Shown: positions 1 through 7,555 of the stretch, piece by piece
How positions within the stretch are numbered: the first letter of the stretch is position 1
How the letters are laid out: each line of letters starts with the position of its first letter
Source of the DNA: JBECKQ01 sp040235375
GTDB taxonomy: Bacteria > Planctomycetota > Phycisphaerae > UBA1845
Assembly: GCA_040235375.1 (NCBI GenBank)
Contig: JBECKQ010000430.1
Coordinates: 1 to 12,084, forward strand
DNA: 12,084 nt
Direction of reading: 5' to 3'
The notes under the pieces: generated by a model
Databases searched by the model: none
Seen by the model: the letters and a program-made list of their open reading frames with translations, nothing else
Told to the model about the DNA's origin: nothing
Made by a program: the position numbers and the translations under genes

Positions 1-347
1 GAAGGCATGTCGGCCATGGCCGGGTAGCACAGTGCCAGCAGCACCGCAAGCACGAGCAGGAAGGTCGTGAAAGACGCGCGCCGGGCCTTCCACAGCGACG
101 ACCGCTGGCGACGCACGTACCAGCGAAGCGGTTGCGAGCAGTATGCACACTTCCGCTCTCCGAGGCCGACAACGGGCTGGCCGCAACTGAGGCACCGGTT
201 CTTCGGTGCGACAGCCCACACCTGCAAGCGCTTGGAGGACAGGACGCACGCAAGGAGGATCCCGCCGGCGACAACCAACTGATATCGCCAGACAATCGTC
301 AGCAGGAAGAGAATGAACAGGATGCTCGGATCACCATGGATGGGCAT
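1..347 (-). CDS. Membrane protein with central zinc ribbon (C-terminus beyond the window)
   Basis: I translated this frame by hand; it runs from an ATG at 345-347 to the left edge with no stop (115 codons plus 2 bases). A hydrophobic segment (about residues 9-36) is followed by a short soluble part with two cysteine pairs, CLSC (C52, C55) and CAYC (C67, C70), the spacing of a zinc ribbon. A basic stretch (residues 78-91) precedes a second hydrophobic segment (about 94-110). The start is bounded by an in-frame TGA 18 bases upstream and has a GGAG about ten bases before the ATG. It begins 54 bases after the stop of the upstream gene on the same strand, so it may be co-transcribed. Zinc-ribbon plus membrane-helix proteins are common in bacteria and their roles are mostly unknown. 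The function cannot be named from this part. Confidence 0.72.
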   Translation of the reverse strand, partial: MPIHGDPSILFILFLLTIVWRYQLVVAGGILLACVLSSKRLQVWAVAPKNRCLSCGQPVVGLGERKCAYCSQPLRWYVRRQRSSLWKARRASFTTFLLVLAVLLALCYPAMADMP

Positions 348-401
348 GGGATCGGCGCTCCATCAGTGCGTGCCGCGTTTTACGGGCGGCTCGTCGACAT
401 G

Positions 402-761
402 CTACTGCATCGGGCTGCGGGCCGTGAAGCGGCCGTCGGGTTGCCGTTCGATCAGCATCAGGCGGCCGTCGATCGCCTCCGGCGGAATGACCTTTACCTC
501 CATCTCGGGGGACAACGACTTATCGCGGCGCGCGGCGACGGTGTTCCAACGCTGCTGGGCGGTATCGTAGACGAGCGTGACCAGAGCCAGGGCCGGCTCG
601 TACGGCGCCGAATCACGCGTTCGGCCGTCCGGCGGGTTCGTGTCCGCGAGGCCGACGATGGTCAACCCGTCCCGGGTCACGCACAAATCGAAGTCGCCGA
701 ACTCGAGATCATCCGGCGGGCCGGGAAACGGCTTCCATTGCTCGAGATCGTCGGAGGCATA
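402..761. repeat. 360-base direct repeat, left copy
   Basis: Aligns without gaps to 5766-6125, with about 20 differences counted by eye (about 94 percent identity). It begins exactly at the stop codon of each Asp-box-like gene and ends where the two coding sequences abruptly diverge. The two copies are 5364 bases apart in the same orientation. Confidence 0.9.
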
Positions 762-1499
762 CACGTACAGTCGTTTTCCCCAAGCGGGGTGCGTGCCACG
801 CATGGGCTGCGGAACGTGGAAAGCAACGATCGTACGGTTGCCGAGTTGCGCAACGTGAGGGTCGCGACCCTTTGCGATAACGCGTCCAGTGATGACGCCC
901 TCTACTATCCTGGCAGGAGCAGCCCAGATGACGAAGTCATCGGGAGCGTCGGGGTAAAAAACGAGTGACTCGCCTAGGAGGTAAACGGCTTTGGCCCGTT
1001 CCACAATGCAACGGGCGCTTACGTCGGTTATCCTTGGTTTCGCCCCCGGTTCCTGATCAGCGAGACGGAGGGCGGATATTAGCTCCGGCTTTCGCTTTGT
1101 GAAGAGAGTCGTATCATCTATGTCGTGATCGATCGTGAGATAGAGTGACACTCGGGTTCCACCGGGGAGTTCGCTCTTCACGAATGACCATCCGCCCGTC
1201 GAAAGCCGTAGACCAGCAATCGATAAGTGGCCCCCGGTCCACCGTGGAAAGGCTGCGACGTTGTGCCAGGGATCTCGTGTAAAGCCTTGGGCGGTTGTCT
1301 CAAGCTCGCACTTCCGGAGAATATCCGCCGATGGGGCACCTGGGAGTGGCGGCGCGAGTTCGATGATGTCCACGTTGCGACAGCCATAGACTGCGGTCCA
1401 GGGACTTGTCGCAGTGACTTGCTCTGCAGCAGATGGCCGGAAGAGCGTTGCGAAGATAACAACCGACGCCCATCGTCTGATTCTGTCGTTACGTAGCAT
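402..1499 (-). CDS. Exported Asp-box-like (beta-propeller-like) protein, left paralogue
   Basis: A 365-residue protein with an N-terminal signal peptide (basic MLRNDRIRRW, then a hydrophobic run, likely cleaved near SAA-EQ at 24-26), so probably exported. The ATG is preceded by GGGAGA, which supports this start. Around residues 205-260 the pattern DPHVAQLGNRTIVAF then YASDDLEQWKPF resembles a propeller blade ending in a loose Asp-box (S-x-D-x-x-x-x-W), as in sialidase-like and five-bladed glycosidase-like folds; no catalytic residues can be assigned. Residues 247-365 differ at only about six positions from the paralogue at 5766-6860, while the first 246 residues are much more diverged (clear but low similarity). 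It starts 53 bases after the transglutaminase-like gene, the same order as in the other copy. The fold is inferred; an uncharacterised conserved exported protein is the safe call. Confidence 0.88.
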   Translation of the reverse strand: MLRNDRIRRWASVVIFATLFRPSAAEQVTATSPWTAVYGCRNVDIIELAPPLPGAPSADILRKCELETTAQGFTRDPWHNVAAFPRWTGGHLSIAGLRLSTGGWSFVKSELPGGTRVSLYLTIDHDIDDTTLFTKRKPELISALRLADQEPGAKPRITDVSARCIVERAKAVYLLGESLVFYPDAPDDFVIWAAPARIVEGVITGRVIAKGRDPHVAQLGNRTIVAFHVPQPMRGTHPAWGKRLYVYASDDLEQWKPFPGPPDDLEFGDFDLCVTRDGLTIVGLADTNPPDGRTRDSAPYEPALALVTLVYDTAQQRWNTVAARRDKSLSPEMEVKVIPPEAIDGRLMLIERQPDGRFTARSPMQ

Positions 1500-1552
1500 T
1501 GTGTGCGTCTCCCATGAAACTCCCTAATGTCACAGTGACGTCATCGGCGAGT

Positions 1553-4500
1553 TCAGGGTACAACCATGTACCGCAGTTCAGACACACCAGTTTCCTGGGG
1601 CCTCGCCCACAAACCAGATGAAATCCCATCTATACCGGCGTTCTCGTGGTCGGCTTCGCGAACGAAGGGGCCGGTACCATACGACGGATCGTAGATACTT
1701 CCACGATATTGCGCCACGAAGTGGTTTCCGAAATGAGCCGTAGGGTTGCTGTTGCCTTGGCCGGCAGCGCCCGGCTCATCGACTACGTCTACAGTCACCA
1801 GGTATGGATAATCGCCGCCCCCAGAGGGGGTGTGGAAAGTCCAGTGCTTCACTAGGAAGCCGGTTGCCCCCGGACGCACTGTCGTGTCCGGTGTGACTTC
1901 TAGCATATCAAGGGTCAATCCATGTACGTTGCCGCACGCTATGAGAAGTTCCGACCAAGCAAGGCAGGAGCCGTCTCCCTTTGGATCAATGTCGTCAGCG
2001 AGCATGCCGGCTATAGTCTGAGAGGGGTTCGGTGTCAGCCAATAACCCATGCGCGCACCGTCAGCCTGATTCTCGCCATCGACCGGCTTCCGCCGCACAT
2101 CAAGGTCTGTAAAGTCGGACCAGACACCGCCAAAGACACCATTGGTGTCCACGGCGTGGTCAGCATTCCTGCAGCTAATCCATCCCACGGTCTCGTAGAG
2201 CCTGCTAAAGGGGCCGCTGGGGGTGTTCAGCACGAGGAACAAGCGACTATCGTTCTGGCCCGCCGGATACCAGGTCGCACCATTGTCGCCGGAGACGGAC
2301 CAAGTGATGATGTACGGGTTGCCGGTGTCGTGGCCGAGGTAGCGCACCTCGTTGGGGAATGCGGCGTTCGCCAGCATGTCCCGGGCAGTCAACGTCGTCG
2401 TGGTATATGTGATGTGGGCGGAGTCGGCGGTGTACTCGTTGCCGAACGCGTCGACCCCGCGAATGTTCGTAGGGCCGGTCGCAAAGGATCCTGGGCACAT
2501 CGCGAACTCTGCGGTCTGGACTCTGCCGACGGTGTTACGCACGTACGCCACCGGGAAGCGATGCTCGCCAACGTCGTTGGCTTCGCCGTCGTCGTCACTG
2601 TCCAGCCAGTCTTGGAGCGTATACTCCGTGCCGGTGTCTTCGTACACGGTCAGATTGTCGGCAAACGCGAGCGATCTGAGCCGAGCACCCGCCACCAGGA
2701 TGCGAATTCGGTCCTCGTGGACCGTTTCGCCGGACGCATTGGACAAGCGAAGCGTCAGGATCACGTCTCCACAATCGATGCCTTCGGCATACCAGGACCA
2801 GTCGGATCGCGGCGCCGCGTCGCCGAAGTACTGTGGAATCAGGTTCGTGTCCAGCGGCAGGGCCTCGGCCGTCGTTCCTGCGGCATCGACCGCCCAAAGC
2901 CGCACGATATCCGGCGCCGACAGGAAGAGCTTCGCCTCGTGGTCATTGATGAAGGCGGAGTCCGCAGGCGAGATCGCCCGGAGGAGTGGAAGCAGATCAT
3001 CCGTAACGACGGCGCCGCTCGCGTTGTTGACGATGTCGCCGTCGGCGAGATCGGGAAGCGGATTGCCCGTGGCGTCGCGGTTGTCTTCGTCGCGGTCGAT
3101 GTTGAGAGCCACGCGGGCCCCCGGGTCCTCCTCGGCGTCGTCAGGTACACCGTCGGCGTCCAGGTCCACGGCGACGATTGTGAAAGACACTTTGTCGTCC
3201 CGGGTGACGTTCGGTCCCGTGTACGCGAGCGTCAGTTGCACGTCGCGGAGCGCCGCGCTGCCCGCGACGCCTTCGACCCACAGCTTGGCCGCTTCGGGGT
3301 CTGAAGCCAGCGAGGCCACAGTCCACGTCTGCGGCAGGGCCAGGAGACCTGATCGATCATACATCCGGATCAAATCCGCGCCCGAGTCCACGGTCAATGT
3401 AACCGAGCCGGGCAGGTCCGCCAGCAGGCCCGTAATGTCGACCTCCACGAGGTCGTTGTCGTCCGCGTTGGGCTGGTCGTCATCCCAATCGGGCACGCCG
3501 TTGGTGTTGTCGTCGTCATTGTTGACCGCGACGAACCGGCCGATCGAGAACTCATCGCCGTCAGCGACGCCTGCGACGTCGAGATCGACGGAGACAACGA
3601 TTAGGTCGATCTCGTCCTCACAGATCGTCTGCGTGTGTTCGTACTTGAGCGTCAGCTTCGCGTCCCGCAGGGCCGTGCTGGGGTTGGCGCCTTCGATCCA
3701 GAGCGTGGCCCCCTCGGGCCCCAGCGGCGTGGTCGCCGCGCTCCAGACATGGGGAAGCGCCATGGCGCTGCGCCCGCTTTCGGTCTCGTAAACCTGGATG
3801 CGATCGCTGCTCTCGCCGCCGGCGTCGACTGCGTTCAGCGTGACCGTCCCCGGCATGCCGGCCGGCAAGCCGGTGATGTCCAGGCGGATACGCTGATTCT
3901 CGCCGCCCCCGCCCTCATCGCGCAGGGGTACAAATGCGCCCGGCGTCTCTTCCTCGGCTTCCGCCACGTTTTCGACCTGCATGTCCGGACAGCGTACCAG
4001 GGTGAACGCCCGCTGAGCCAACGGAACGGCGGCGTAGCGAACCTGCACGTTGTACATGCCAGCGGCGGTGAGCTGCGGTGTCATCCAGTAGCGGCCCTGC
4101 TCCACGTACTGCGGATTCAGGTCCAGAGCGCTGATCCAGTTGTCCCGCAGGACTTCCGGTGGCACCGTCCAGCCGAAGAAGGAAAGAATCTGCGCAAACC
4201 AAGACCAAAGCGAGTTATCCAGGTGGAGGCAAGAGCCGACGCCTTCCACTTCCAGATTGCAGAACGTACTCACCGTGTAGGGAGCCAAAAAGACCACGTA
4301 CTGAGGACTCTCAGGGCTGGGAAGATCTGGGACGACGCAGAAGTACCGCGAGAATGCCGCGTCCTGGACGTGGACAATTGTTCCCACGACAAAGGGAGAG
4401 TCGGATCGGAAGGCATCGGCAAGTCGCAGGCCTGGTGGCGCCTGAACCAGTCCGGCGCCACCCACTGGTTCGATCGTCACGACATCGAGCTCAATCGTGT

Positions 4501-5641
4501 CCGCCGGCCCCGCCCCCGCGCCGAGCGGCGTCGCCGTCAGGCTGGCGGCGCCGGTGGCCGTCCCCTCCACCCAGAAGAACAGCGTGTCGCAGAGAACGTT
4601 CTCGACGTAAGGCAAGGGCACCTCCTCGCCCTTGGTCGGCGTCCGCCAGAGCTTGACCGCCCCTTCGGATGATTCCGCCGTAATCTCCACGTCCGTCGGC
4701 TCCGCGAAACAGGCTTCGAGCCGAATCAGGACCAGCTCGTTCTCGCCGGCCACCGACGCCGTATCGTTCAGATCGGCCACGTCATTGCCGTTGTCGTCGT
4801 CGTCGTTGAGGCCGACGAGTCGCGGCTGCGTTTCGAAGGCCTCGTCCGCGTTGTCGATCATGCCGTCGTAGTTGGCGTCAATGTCCAAGTCGAGGGTGCT
4901 GACGGTGATGCTGGCGGTGTCGCCGGCCGGCGGGCCGATGGGCGGGAAATAGGCCAGAGACAAGCTCACGTCGCGCGGCTCGTTGCTTGGGGCGATCCCC
5001 TCGACGTAGAAGTCCACGGGGTTGAGAAACGTCCCCGGCGGCCATTCGATCGGGAAATCGGTCACGCGTTGCAGCTCGAGCGGCCAACCCGGCGACGACG
5101 TGACGCGGTAGACCTTGACCCTCGTGGCGCCAACGGGTTGATCGAAGTATATGGTCGCCTCGGGATCGGCCCAGGGAACCGCAATGGTGACCTTCCGCAG
5201 GTCGTCCTCATTGGCCACGGGCGCCCCGTCCACCGACGGCGGGACGTTGGTCTCCAAAAAGTCGCTGATGCCGCTGCCGTCGTCGTCATCGACGTTGAAG
5301 GGCACGAAGCAGCCCGGCTCGTTCTCATCGTCTTCGGAGACGCCCTCGAAGATGATGTCCGGATGAATCTCCTGGTCCACGGTGAGCAGCGGGGAGATGT
5401 GGCCGATGAAGCCGTCCACCTGCTCCTCGGTGGCGGGCAGCGTGCCGGACGGCGGGACGTTGGCGTCGGTGAGCATGTCCAGTGCGGATTCCTTCATTGC
5501 AGCGGCGATACGGTGATTGTCGCCCGGCTGGTGGGCGACCTGGAAGGGTGCGGCCGCCTGCCCGTCGGAGTTGATCATCACTTGCGTCTCGTGCAGCCCG
5601 GACCAGTCATGATTGTCCGGGCCGACAAGATCGTTGTCCAA
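1553..5641 (-). CDS. Large acidic repeat protein with C-terminal transglutaminase-like domain
   Basis: A 1362-residue protein. Residues about 113-985 hold five diverged units, each ending in an aromatic-x-EG motif (FYVEG 211, FWVEG 356, LWIEG 647, LWVEG 787, WYAEG 950) followed by a beta strand. They are linked by Asp-rich loops such as NDDDDNGNDVAD, NNDDDNTNGVPD and DIDANYDGMID, which resemble calcium-binding thrombospondin-3/EF-hand-type loops. A Cys-bearing insert (about 396-560) interrupts the second unit. The last 195 residues look like a transglutaminase/papain-like fold: Cys1226 in GDGSCLAWSELL, His1307 in GNHFVAQ, Asp1318 in IYDPSYG, spaced as in that family, so a catalytic triad appears intact. 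The start is TTG with GGAGGGG just upstream. There is no signal peptide, odd for such a protein, and the frame remains open further upstream. It could act as a protease, a crosslinking enzyme or an amidase; the substrate is unknown. Confidence 0.85.
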   Translation of the reverse strand: MDNDLVGPDNHDWSGLHETQVMINSDGQAAAPFQVAHQPGDNHRIAAAMKESALDMLTDANVPPSGTLPATEEQVDGFIGHISPLLTVDQEIHPDIIFEGVSEDDENEPGCFVPFNVDDDDGSGISDFLETNVPPSVDGAPVANEDDLRKVTIAVPWADPEATIYFDQPVGATRVKVYRVTSSPGWPLELQRVTDFPIEWPPGTFLNPVDFYVEGIAPSNEPRDVSLSLAYFPPIGPPAGDTASITVSTLDLDIDANYDGMIDNADEAFETQPRLVGLNDDDDNGNDVADLNDTASVAGENELVLIRLEACFAEPTDVEITAESSEGAVKLWRTPTKGEEVPLPYVENVLCDTLFFWVEGTATGAASLTATPLGAGAGPADTIELDVVTIEPVGGAGLVQAPPGLRLADAFRSDSPFVVGTIVHVQDAAFSRYFCVVPDLPSPESPQYVVFLAPYTVSTFCNLEVEGVGSCLHLDNSLWSWFAQILSFFGWTVPPEVLRDNWISALDLNPQYVEQGRYWMTPQLTAAGMYNVQVRYAAVPLAQRAFTLVRCPDMQVENVAEAEEETPGAFVPLRDEGGGGENQRIRLDITGLPAGMPGTVTLNAVDAGGESSDRIQVYETESGRSAMALPHVWSAATTPLGPEGATLWIEGANPSTALRDAKLTLKYEHTQTICEDEIDLIVVSVDLDVAGVADGDEFSIGRFVAVNNDDDNTNGVPDWDDDQPNADDNDLVEVDITGLLADLPGSVTLTVDSGADLIRMYDRSGLLALPQTWTVASLASDPEAAKLWVEGVAGSAALRDVQLTLAYTGPNVTRDDKVSFTIVAVDLDADGVPDDAEEDPGARVALNIDRDEDNRDATGNPLPDLADGDIVNNASGAVVTDDLLPLLRAISPADSAFINDHEAKLFLSAPDIVRLWAVDAAGTTAEALPLDTNLIPQYFGDAAPRSDWSWYAEGIDCGDVILTLRLSNASGETVHEDRIRILVAGARLRSLAFADNLTVYEDTGTEYTLQDWLDSDDDGEANDVGEHRFPVAYVRNTVGRVQTAEFAMCPGSFATGPTNIRGVDAFGNEYTADSAHITYTTTTLTARDMLANAAFPNEVRYLGHDTGNPYIITWSVSGDNGATWYPAGQNDSRLFLVLNTPSGPFSRLYETVGWISCRNADHAVDTNGVFGGVWSDFTDLDVRRKPVDGENQADGARMGYWLTPNPSQTIAGMLADDIDPKGDGSCLAWSELLIACGNVHGLTLDMLEVTPDTTVRPGATGFLVKHWTFHTPSGGGDYPYLVTVDVVDEPGAAGQGNSNPTAHFGNHFVAQYRGSIYDPSYGTGPFVREADHENAGIDGISSGLWARPQETGVSELRYMVVP
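1556..2140 (-). other. Transglutaminase-like catalytic domain of the large repeat protein
   Basis: Residues 1168-1362. The order is a lead segment VFGGVWSDFTDLD, the nucleophile Cys1226 (codon 1964-1966) at the head of a helix CLAWSELLIACGNVHGL, then His1307 (1721-1723) and Asp1318 (1688-1690) on adjacent strands. The helix resembles the G-x-C-x-x-x-A-x-L-L pattern of transglutaminase-like proteins. The same residues are kept in the truncated copy at 6944-7585 although the two differ at roughly half of positions, which points to selection on the triad. The family assignment rests on motif reading only. Confidence 0.68.
2077..2137. repeat. 61-base direct repeat at the front of the transglutaminase-like domain, left copy
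   Basis: Matches 7459-7519 with two differences, in the same orientation, and encodes the lead segment of the domain. The rest of the domain is much more diverged between copies, so this block may also have been homogenised by conversion, or be under strong constraint. Confidence 0.85.
2687..5305 (-). repeat. Five diverged protein repeat units with Asp-rich (Ca-binding type) linkers
   Basis: Units span about residues 113-985 of the large protein. Recognisable shared positions are an Asp-rich linker, a V-x-I/L-x-I strand, a central W or Y, an aromatic-x-EG turn, then RD-V/A-x-L-x-L-x-Y and a closing V-D-L-D. Units three and four are the most alike (STALRDAKLTLKYE against SAALRDVQLTLAYT). The layout suggests immunoglobulin-like beta domains joined by calcium loops, which would make an extended stalk. 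The fold is inference. Confidence 0.6.
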
Positions 5642-5765
5642 TGGCCCCTCCGGGGCGTTGGCCGAGGGATCGTCGGGGTCGAAGGACGAGCGATCCTCGG
5701 TGTCGTTAATTACTCGCTCGCTCGAACGCCGCCCATCTGTGCACCTCTGCCCGTTTGCCGCGCGC
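5642..5765 (-). other. Spacer with open, protein-like extension upstream of the TTG start
   Basis: The frame of the large repeat protein stays open through this whole spacer and into the end of the next gene upstream (to a TGA near 5823), but contains no ATG, GTG or TTG before 5641. The part nearest the TTG would read SSFDPDDPSANAPEGP, acidic and similar in style to the protein itself. This suggests former coding sequence whose true 5' end, including a signal peptide, was lost. A short ATG-started frame of eight codons (MGGVRASE, with AGAGG upstream) also lies here at 5710-5736. No promoter stands out. Confidence 0.45.
5645..5651 (-). promoter_or_regulatory. Ribosome binding site supporting a TTG start
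   Basis: On the minus strand GGAGGGG lies three bases before TTG (5639-5641); the GGAGG core is five bases away. It is the best support for starting the large protein at a TTG, since no ATG or GTG exists upstream in frame. Confidence 0.5.
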
Positions 5766-6125
5766 CTACTGCATCGGGCTACGGGCCCTGAAGCGGCCGT
5801 CGGGTTCGCGTTCGATCAGCATCAGGCGGCCGTCGATCGCCTCCGGCGGAATGACTTTTACCTCCATCTCGGGGGACAACGACTTATCGCGGCGCGCGGC
5901 GACGGTGTTCCAGCGCTGCCGGCCGGCATCGTACACGAGCGTGACCAGAGCCAGGGCCGGCTCGTACCGCGCCGAATCACGCGTTCGGCCGTCCGGCGGG
6001 TTCGTGTCCGCGAGGCCGACGATGGTCAACCCATCGCGCGTCACGCATAGGTCGAAGTCGCCGAACTCGAGGTCATCTGGCGGGCCGGGAAACGGTTTCC
6101 ATTGCTCGAGATCGTCGGAGGCATA
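5766..6125. repeat. 360-base direct repeat, right copy
   Basis: Partner of 402-761 in the same orientation. Recombination between the two would delete the whole 1362-residue gene together with one Asp-box-like gene end. Confidence 0.9.
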
Positions 6126-6860
6126 AAGGCGTAACTGCCCGCCCCACACAGGGTGGTCGCTGACTCTCGCCCGCGGCGCCTGGATAACGACGAGTGTGTG
6201 GCCCTCGGTCTGAACGGCATGCGGATTCTGCCCATCGCCGATGATTACTCCGGTGAGGGTGTCGTTGACTATCCTCGCCGGAGCACACCAGGCGACGTGT
6301 CTGGTCGGCGCGTCTGGCCCTACACCGTATGACTCGCCGACCAAGTAGGGTTCGCCACCCGCTTCGATGATCTGCCTTATACTGACGTCCCTTATGGCTG
6401 GCTGCTCATGTTGCGTTTGTGTCACAAGCCGCAGTCCATCAACTCGATACGGGGCCGTTTGAGGAACGGGATGCGCGGCAAATGCGTCTTTGTCAACAAC
6501 GACGTAGTGCGATGAATGCGTGCCTCCCGGAAGATAGCTGTCGGCAATAGCCCAATCGCCGCGCTGCAGTCGCTTCAGAGTGATGGCTTCTGGCGGGCCA
6601 GTGAAGCTTTGCAGGGTGCACAGAGCGACCGAGGGATGGGCGACCAAAGTAGTCACATCGAGCATTGCGAACTGCCAGCTCCAGCTATTGCTGCCAGCCG
6701 GCTGTACCGCAATTGCGGCCATCCCACCATCGCTTCGTGCAATGGACCACGGTCCGGGTTTCTGCTGCCCCGTGGCCACGCATGGCAAGGAGAGCGTGAT
6801 CAGTATAGGAAATCGTCGTAGCAAAAAACGGAGGTCGATCTGCCAGGTTTTCCGGTGCAT
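5766..6860 (-). CDS. Exported Asp-box-like (beta-propeller-like) protein, right paralogue
   Basis: A 364-residue protein. I chose ATG 6858-6860 rather than the longest frame (to 6995) because it gives a proper signal peptide (MHRKTWQIDLRFLLRRF then a hydrophobic stretch, likely cleaved near VATGQ), has AGGGGAG eight bases upstream, and matches the 365-residue length of the paralogue at 402-1499. The longer version would overlap the preceding transglutaminase-like fragment. The C-terminal 119 residues (246-364), starting at YASDDLEQW, are nearly identical to the paralogue, and the rest is clearly related but diverged (shared PDAP, APARIV, TG-x-I, LxLYASDDLEQW). The Asp-box-like motif suggests a propeller; no enzyme activity can be assigned. 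It follows the transglutaminase-like fragment by 83 bases, repeating the order of the left module. Confidence 0.88.
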   Translation of the reverse strand: MHRKTWQIDLRFLLRRFPILITLSLPCVATGQQKPGPWSIARSDGGMAAIAVQPAGSNSWSWQFAMLDVTTLVAHPSVALCTLQSFTGPPEAITLKRLQRGDWAIADSYLPGGTHSSHYVVVDKDAFAAHPVPQTAPYRVDGLRLVTQTQHEQPAIRDVSIRQIIEAGGEPYLVGESYGVGPDAPTRHVAWCAPARIVNDTLTGVIIGDGQNPHAVQTEGHTLVVIQAPRARVSDHPVWGGQLRLYASDDLEQWKPFPGPPDDLEFGDFDLCVTRDGLTIVGLADTNPPDGRTRDSARYEPALALVTLVYDAGRQRWNTVAARRDKSLSPEMEVKVIPPEAIDGRLMLIEREPDGRFRARSPMQ

Positions 6861-6868
6861 GGCGTAGG

Positions 6869-6875
6869 CTCCCCT
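6869..6875 (-). promoter_or_regulatory. Ribosome binding site fixing the start at 6860
   Basis: AGGGGAG on the minus strand, eight bases before ATG 6858-6860. It decides between this start and the longer frame opening at 6995, which has no signal peptide at its front. Confidence 0.6.
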
Positions 6876-7458
6876 ATTGCGAGATAAGCTCGGGACTCGT
6901 GTGAAAGCGATGCCCTTTGGTGACATTACTATCCTACAGAAAACTAGGGACTGTACGTCAACTCCTGCACGCCGGGGTCTTGAGGTCGTGCCCAAGGGCC
7001 GTCATAGATGCCGTCGATTGCAGCATTCTCATGTGCGCTATCCGGTGTGTAGGGGCCGACGCCATATGAGGGGTCGTAAATCTGTCCACCGTTTTGCCTG
7101 ACCACGAAGTGGTCTTTGAACCCGCCCGGTGGATTATCGTTGTCTTGTCCGGGGATCCCGGTTTCGTCGAGTACATCGTGGTCGAGGAGGTACGGATAGT
7201 GGCCCGTACCACTGGGTGTTCCGAAATCCCATTTCTTGACGAGGAACCCCTGAGCGCCTGGGTTCCGGACACGATCGGGATCGATTCGGACTTTGGTTGC
7301 GCCCAGGCCATGCACATGGGCACACGCAGAGAGCAGCTCTGCCCATGCACCACATTGCCCATTCCCATCGGGCGCGCGGAGGATCATCTCGACACTGTAA
7401 GGAGTTGCAGTGCCTCCTCGCCAGTAGCCCATTCGTGTTCCGTCTACATTGTTCATGC

Positions 7459-7519
7459 CATCGACCGGCTTCCGTCGGACATCAAGGTCTGTAAAGTCGG
7501 ACCAGACACCGCCAAAGAC
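7459..7519. repeat. 61-base direct repeat at the front of the transglutaminase-like domain, right copy
   Basis: Partner of 2077-2137. Similarity ends sharply at 7519, which is the breakpoint of the truncated copy. Confidence 0.85.
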
Positions 7520-7555
7520 GGGCCGGAAAGCGGGCCAGGGCCGGAAAGCGGGGCA
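7520..7555. repeat. Two tandem 18-base units at the truncation breakpoint
   Basis: GGGCCGGAAAGCGGGCCA at 7520-7537 is followed by the same unit with one change at 7538-7555. It starts on the base after homology to the large gene ends. Because 18 is a multiple of three the minus-strand frame is kept, adding the doubled PAFRP residues. Confidence 0.85.

Noticed and set aside
132..968. Plus-strand open frame of 278 codons over the left end
   Set aside because: It is antisense to both the zinc-ribbon gene and the Asp-box-like gene, has no ribosome binding site or signal, and reads as Arg-rich shadow sequence.
1922..3791. Long plus-strand open frames opposite the large repeat gene
   Set aside because: High GC keeps antisense frames open. 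The minus-strand product has coherent repeats, motifs and a paralogue, whereas these are Arg/Ser/Val-rich without motifs.
6861..6995. Longer N-terminus for the right Asp-box-like gene, starting at 6995
   Set aside because: It would bury the signal peptide 45 residues inside the protein and overlap the preceding gene; the start at 6860 has its own ribosome binding site and matches the paralogue length.
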